Of a stretch of 64,000 nucleotides of DNA, positions 58,191-64,000 are shown in pieces. Position numbers and translations under genes: made by a program. The notes below the pieces were generated by a model. The model did not search any database. It was not told where the DNA came from and saw only the letters and a list, made by a program, of their open reading frames with translations. Origin of the DNA: Arbacia lixula (lineage: Eukaryota; Echinodermata; Echinoidea; Arbacioida; Arbaciidae); NCBI GenBank assembly GCA_963669155.1, contig OZ022596.1, forward strand, positions 15,980,478 to 16,044,477. The letters are read 5' to 3'. Position 1 is the stretch's first letter; the number at the start of each line of letters is the position of its first letter.

Positions 58191-59269
58191 TGAATACAGA
58201 TAAGACGACTAGAGGGTAATTTAACGTACATGACTAAACACAAAGAACATGAAGAAAGAAAGAATGAGAGAGACAATGATTGAGGAGAAGGAATGTGTGT
58301 ACAGGATGTAGCTCATCGAAAAACATAAACATCTTTGAATTTTCAAAACTCAACATCTGATTGTTATTATTGCCAATTTCCGGCTTAGTGACATATTGAT
58401 CATACATGATAAGTGCTGCTGTATCATTGTACACAATAACAAAAACACCTGGACCATCTTTAACCCTACACATGACTATCTCGGAAGAGAAACTTATCCT
58501 CTTTAATTTGTTATGACATTAGAATATGTAATTAATCAATGCTAGCGATAAATGATTCAATCATAAATTTAAATGTTAACACAACGTCACTTCCTTGCCA
58601 CTCTCTACACAAAAAAAATATAACAAAAAGCTGTCTCTAACGGCTAACCAGCCCACTCAGCTGCATGTGCCAACATGACATCGATGTTCTTCCGGGAGTT
58701 CAAGAAAGCAATATACGAATAAGAATGAAAATTACACGAAGAAACGTGAAACGGTGTAAATAATAGGAATGTCATATTTATTACAATCATATAAATACAT
58801 GTGAAGAACATTTAAAACAATTAGAAATAAACCCCCCTTGCTAACGACATTTCGTATCCTAATACATGTACCCCATTTGGAGAGATGTATCAGTCTCGTC
58901 AATACTAAGCCTTGATGTCTATTTCGTGATTTCAAATTATTTTTACAATTCGTTTTATATTAAAAATATCCATCTTCCTTGAAGCCAGGCTCATTGTGAT
59001 TCACCTTTAAGAGTAGTCATTCCCCATATGAAGTTTCTTTCTAAACCAGATCGTTATGGTCCACTTATGAGGCATGTAACTCATGCAAACACAAAACACA
59101 CACAAAATGCTGCTCTATAATGATAGGTTTAACTATTGGAATGTAACTTTTACAGAAGCGTGTGTCTTGACTACAGCATTATCACAAATCCCAATTTGCC
59201 AGATCTGACTTCCGCCCCCCCCCCTCCCCTTATAAAACATAGAAGCCCAAGTCAAGTTATCAATTTGTC
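58191..59269. other. spacer between receptor units D and E
   Basis: The first 250 bases (aggaatgtgtgta, gatgtagctcatc, tgccaatttccgg) match the DNA after the unit A tracts near 40500. The rest is unmatched; no gene. Confidence 0.55.
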
Positions 59270-59794
59270 TATTACACTTCCTGTACTAGTCGTTTGGTCG
59301 CTGTCCAAGCCTCTATACGCCAAACAAAGAACAGCACAGAGAAGATGCCCTTTCTTTACCCTCTTCCTCCTGTGTATTTTCGTCATTCTTTGAGCATGTA
59401 AATTAACCCTTTGTGTGCCAGATAAACTGTTGCTCTCTGGGATTTGTGCGTATAACTTGTGAAAAGAACACATGTGGCATACATGGAATTGCTATGTATA
59501 ATCCAACCTCATCGATTCCGATTGAACTGCACATGCGCAGTTGACAACTGCACTTGTTATGTTACGTCGCTCCAAAATGAGAGGTATTTCCGCTATTAGT
59601 GATTTGAGAACAATCTTTGAATGTGTACGTGCATGACGACGATTCCAAATAAGTATTACTCTTTTCGAAGGCGGCCGGCATTTGATTTGGTTGGATGTAT
59701 ATCACTGCGAGACATACAGGTAAATAGAGACATAGAGACTAACATGGCAGTTCTGAATTTCACCGATTAATTTGACGTTACCTGGATCTGAAGA
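59270..59794 (+). promoter_or_regulatory. conserved upstream block, Ig receptor E
   Basis: gcacatgcgcag at 59529-59540 is intact although the gene is broken. tttccgctattagtgatttg shows the ccgccat site mutated. Confidence 0.6.
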
Positions 59795-61430
59795 ATGATG
59801 GCGAGCTGCAAACATTATCTTTCCTTGCTGCTACTGATCTGTGTGGCTGTTACTAGCGGGGTGGCGACTGTTTATAAAAAGATCATTGTTAACGTTGGTG
59901 AAGACTTTACTTTCGACTGTTTTCCACCCATTGACAATGAATTCGCTCACTTACAACTGGGTACGTGAATTGCCTCATGAAAATGAGCAGCCTATTTCAG
60001 CTTTCGTCACGGCATTCCTAGAAGTATACCAGCTCTCACCATTTCACGGCAGCACACGCCTGACATCTCGATACGTCTACGTGAATGAAAATCATCATAG
60101 TTTTTCGCTTAGTATGCTGAACATGAGCGTGGCAGATTCAGCTAAGTATTCGTGTGGGTATTACCACGGAGGAACCTGGAACACTCTCTACGAGTATGAA
60201 ACCCTTGTCATTGACTGTTCGTGCACCGTGGATCAGCCACGTACTGTCGAAGGTGGCAGCAGGAATGTTACTTGTGCCCTCGAGAACTTTTCAACTCCTC
60301 GTACGATCAGCCTGGTATTATCAATCAATGAGGACCAATATGTTTATGGCTCTTTGGAAGGTGACACACTCAAATTTCGTACGGATTACACTTTAAAACA
60401 AGAAGTTCCGATAGTTTTCAACCCGCTATCAGGTTATGAAAGGGGGGTTTCATGTATTGTACCAGCTCCAACAATCCCTGTGTCCAAGGTACCTATGGTT
60501 ACCCCGACTAAACGGACAACACCTGTCTTCTCGACCACAACCACTGAGGGGGGTGGGCAACCTATTACCAGACTGATCACGAGTTTCCTCAATGCACGTG
60601 ATGACATTCCGATCAAAGCAGATATTACGGTCCCAATGGCTATAATTTGTGATGCACCTTTTCCGAAGGCAAGTGACACAACCGACGTGTCGTATGGACA
60701 AACTTTGCTTATTATAATTTGTGCGGTAGAATCGTTCTTAATACTCTTGTTAATCGTTGTGATCGTCTTGATGAAATCACGATCACGACGAAATCTGGAT
60801 GGCAAATCGAGTGGGTCCACACCAGATGAAACTGAAGCGAGAGCGGACATCATCGACGTTGAAGAATCTGAATTGCATTATTATGCCAGTGTCCAGGAAG
60901 ACTCCAACCGCGCAGGATCAGATGGAGCGGGAAGTGTCATACATCTCACCGCCAAGCCGTACAAAGACCATCATTATTGTACACAATTGCCTTTTAAAGG
61001 TAATGATAGGGTTAAGAACGCTGAGTTAGAAAGGACTCCGAGATCTCAACGGCAGCAGCTCCGCCTCTAATGACATGGCAGACAACGACCTTTATGATTA
61101 GAACAGCGACCTCAGCGCCAGACCTACGACTTTGGGATTACTGTCCGAAGTGTGTGTCGCATTGCACGCCATGTCGAATAAAAGAAGCAAGTCTGACAAC
61201 ACATCCAAGCGTCACCCTAGGAACGCTGAGGAGATTAACCGAGGGGCCGCATGGACGTCACTCCATCCCTAAACGGCGCGAAAAAGCGCGAGGGTGGTAA
61301 CGGAGAGGAGGGCCAGAGGGTAAGGACAGGATGTAAGCCACTTCTACGCTCAAGTTGACCGTTCCTCAAAGACCGAGTGCGTTATATGCTGTAGATGGAA
61401 AAAAGGACACACACAAAAAAGACCACAATG
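59795..61430 (+). pseudogene. Ig-domain transmembrane receptor E, decayed copy
   Basis: Starts like B and C (ATG 59795 and 59798, signal peptide, VNVGEDFTFDCF). An extra A near 59940 (aatgaattcgc against aatgattcgc) moves the rest into another frame. That frame is then open to 61070: YNWVREL, ADSAKYSC, second Ig-like domain with VTC and GVSC, stalk, TM (LLIIICAVESFLILLLIVVIVLM, with a glutamate inside) and the first third of the tail. It then stops; remnants of the tail (gacctttatgattag, tctacgctcaagttgaccg, gcgttatatgctgtag) follow to about 61430 in several frames. The first Ig domain is B/C/D-like up to YSC; from GYYHGGTWN onward it is A-like. Probably not functional, unless the first frame change is a sequencing error. 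Confidence 0.85.
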
Positions 61431-62477
61431 ACCGCTTAGAATTGCTTGCTATGTTTCATCTATCCAGAACGGCAGATTGGGCTTGATTTAAGATGAGTTA
61501 TGTAGGCACATGCGCATAGTTGTAAAATCAAATTGTACATAATTTTGATTTTAAACGATGTAATAATGCATAATTCTGTATTTTCATAGATCACGAAAGT
61601 AGTGCCGTCATACCCATTGATGGATAGGTCTCTAGTCTTCTGGTCCAACATTGATTATAGAGGGCTAGTGTTAGGAGTTCTCAATGAGAGTTTCTGCTGT
61701 CATAACCGCTTAATGCTCTATCCCCCAAAATTGTATGCGTGTGTACGTCAGTTGTACGTGGATGTAAGAACTAGATGCATATAATTGTTTAAAACGATGT
61801 ACTGCTCTCGATTAATGATTGTGATTATATCAAAGCGTATCATTGTCGAAGAAAACCACCGTAAGCATGACAAGAAATGTGTAATTAATTTCATGTATAT
61901 AAATATGGGATGGTCTTTGTTGGTCTTGAAGTCCATATCATATTGCCTGATGAACATAATAAGGAACAATAAAAGCCACGCAATAGTACATAGAAGTAAA
62001 ACACCACAGTGATCAACTTGTAGACAGTTGGATACTTGATTATGCAAACGCAGAACGAAGGGAGGAAAAACTTGACCATTTTGGGGGTAAAACGCCAATA
62101 TAGTGATCATGACTCTGATATTCGAAGATGATGCAGTCATTATGTTGCCAATCAACGTGATGCGTGGTGCCCTAAAAGGTGTTACAGTGAAAAAACAAAT
62201 AGAAGAAAAAGAAATATGGGGATCCGGAAACCGTGTTCTCTTTTCTATCCAGTGAGAGGCAACATTGTTTCATGTGGAATATATCATATCAATATATTTT
62301 ATTTTACTCTCAGATATTGTGTGCTACAAGACTTTCAGGCTGCAAGAAAGCTTTTCCACATTCCATGCTTAATTCCATAATTCTGTTCAAATTCTAACAC
62401 TTTTCTTACACTTAAAATTCTTTGAAAAAAAAAACAGCCTTTGGCTGAAGTGGGTCACCTTGCTAAAACAAAATGTA
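61431..62477. other. 3' flank of receptor E
   Basis: Diverged match to the 3' flanks of the other units (ggtaaaacgccaatatagtg, gggatccggaaac). No gene. Confidence 0.55.
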
Positions 62478-62854
62478 TTAAAGGGCATATACTGTACTGG
62501 GAAGACAAAAAAAAATCTTCAAAAGGTGATCATGAGCAATCTTCTTGCAAATGGTCTTAAATTCATGTATTGTCCATTTTAGAAACTTGCTGAAAGTTAT
62601 TTGCCCTCAAATGATCCACATGTTGAGGAATTAGTGATTAAATCACAAATCCTGAAATATTGTTCGGCCTGAACATTTTGAGGATTTATAATTTAATCAC
62701 GAATAACCGAAAATGTGGATCATTTGAGGGCAAATAACTTTCAGCAAGTTTCTAAAATGGACAATACGTGAATTTAAGACCATTGGCAGAAAGATTGCTC
62801 ATGATCACCTTTTGAAGGCTATTTTATCTTCCCAGTACAGTATATGCCCTTTAA
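62478..62854. mobile_element. palindromic MITE, copy 2 of 2 (TTAA both ends)
   Basis: Left TTAAAGGGCATATACTGTAC and right GTACAGTATATGCCCTTTAA mirror each other. The arms continue inward through tgtccattttagaaacttgc and its reverse complement. The centre is about 70 bases longer than in the 1065-1372 copy. It sits in the flank of receptor E. Confidence 0.9.
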
Positions 62855-63779
62855 AGTGAGTTGAACTGAACAGAATCGTCATATATCCTTCATTGAATAT
62901 GTATAAATGAATATACGACGGTGTGGCAATGTCAGCCTTTTATTCCTGTAGGTTTCAAAAGATCTGTATTTCAAAGACGCCCAAACCGTCTCAACCTAGG
63001 ATATGCAGTATTTATCCAATATGTCTCATGAACTTAATCAAGGTGAACGAAACAGGATGTTGGAATGCATAACTTTCGTTCAAACCATGCAGTACATAGC
63101 ATGGCCACCTGTCGCTTATTTCCTTATATCGTACTTGACTGTTCTGAAGTGGGCTTGAAACCATGGAAACGATGTTTTTTCAGCGCCCTGACACACCATG
63201 GAATACGAGCTTTACAGATAATAACTATTTGAAGTAATAGGACAATTGCATGTAAATTCTCCTTCTGCATTTCTTTACTTCTCTATTAGCATTTTCATAC
63301 GAGAGTTAGTTCCACCAATACTGAAAACTTGAGTAAGAACTCATATGATTTTTTTTTGTCATTATGTTATATAAAATAGGTTTTGTTCATCTGAATAATA
63401 TTGTAAAATATGGTTCAATTGTCATCTCAAGAGTATAATCATGATTATAATGAAACATAAGAGATGTTTTGTTTGCTAGTGATACAGAGACATGTTTGCA
63501 TTAGAACATATGACGTCATCGCTTCTCTGCTGTTTGCTCAAGATAAGATAAATCGCAGAACGGCGGTCGTCGCTCTCATCATGAACGTGAAATCTTTCTT
63601 AACCCTTTGTGTGCTTGACGAAGGACTGCTCTATGGGATATTTGTGCATTATTTGTGCAAAAATGCACACATGACATGTCAAGGGTTAAAGAAATGCTTG
63701 CGGTTATTACGCATACTACGTATACTAAAGATAGTATTGGTAATTAGTAGCAAAGCAAAGTACACAGTAATGTTATCAC
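62855..63779. other. distal part of receptor unit E
   Basis: Matches the same stage of the other units (tggaatacgagct, catggaaacgatg, cagaacggcggtcgtcg). No gene. Confidence 0.55.
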
Positions 63780-64000
63780 TGAAGCCTTCTCATTCTTCTT
63801 TATTTCACTTTTTTCTTTTATTTGATTTTCTCTTCATAATTCTGTCTTTTTCTCTCCCTTAACGTCTGCTATTTCCCTTTCCCAATTTTGGCTATCTCTC
63901 TCTCACTCTCTCTTCCTTCTGTTTTCTTTCCCGTTCTCCCACTCTCATGCTTCTAACTCTATTTTCTTTCTCTATCCATCTCTCCCTATGTCGCCCTCTC
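63780..64000. repeat. unit E border: start of polypyrimidine tract
   Basis: (TC)-rich tract equivalent to 39750, 46080, 51670 and 56880, running off the window. The expected polypurine partner, and perhaps a further receptor gene, would lie beyond 64000. Confidence 0.8.

Noticed and set aside
59841-59938. N-terminus of the 409-residue ORF in receptor E taken at face value
   Set aside because: It reads the signal peptide and strand A-B region in the wrong frame; the neighbouring frame from 59795 matches the other receptors.
1-64000. CRISPR arrays, bacterial operons or virus-like elements
   Set aside because: No regularly spaced short repeats with unique spacers, no operon-like gene packing, and no capsid, envelope, integrase or LTR signature seen; the only reverse transcriptase sequences are the LINE ORF2 and the C-terminal LINE fragment near 3.5 kb.

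Overview
The window looks like a stretch of nuclear genome from a marine invertebrate deuterostome, most likely an echinoderm of sea-urchin type. That is an inference from the mix of AT-rich DNA, abundant small DNA-transposon derivatives, a Tx1/L1-group LINE, tandem SLC16-like transporters and a tandem family of intronless Ig-domain receptors. No sequence here names the species.

Layout. 1-5.4 kb holds no gene, only a 66-bp minisatellite, several palindromic MITEs and a truncated LINE 3' end. 5.4-11.3 kb is a nearly complete minus-strand LINE (ORF1 plus a damaged ORF2) lying between two (TTC)n microsatellites. 11.3-15.2 kb is repeat-bearing intergenic DNA. 15.2-20.5 kb and 27.3-31.7 kb are two plus-strand copies of a four-exon MFS transporter gene of the monocarboxylate transporter (SLC16) type. 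Their splice phases and exon borders match. The second copy is open throughout (578 residues), while the first changes frame in its large third exon. Between them lie a 2.1-kb fold-back element, several MITEs and a 37-bp near-perfect palindrome.

34.7-64 kb is the most interesting part: five tandem units (A-E, about 5.5-7 kb each) of an Ig-domain receptor family. Units B, C and D each carry one uninterrupted ORF (513, 514 and 509 residues). Each encodes a signal peptide, a V-like Ig domain, a second Ig-like domain, a Ser/Thr/Pro-rich stalk, one uncharged transmembrane helix and a long tail ending in paired ITIM/ITSM-like YAxV motifs plus a YxxP motif. Unit A is split by about 1.45 kb of repeat-bearing DNA that can be read as an intron. 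Unit E is a decayed copy.

The units share more than the coding region: an upstream block with a CATGCGCA core, about 2.3 kb of 3' flank, a distal AATAAA, and a polypyrimidine tract followed by a polypurine tract. Domain-by-domain comparison shows mosaics (E is B/C/D-like at the tip and A-like below), as expected of unequal crossing-over and gene conversion. The receptors probably sense something outside the cell and signal through SH2-domain proteins. Ligand and sign (inhibitory or activating) cannot be read from the sequence. I saw no virus-like element, CRISPR array or convincing functional tRNA or rRNA gene.
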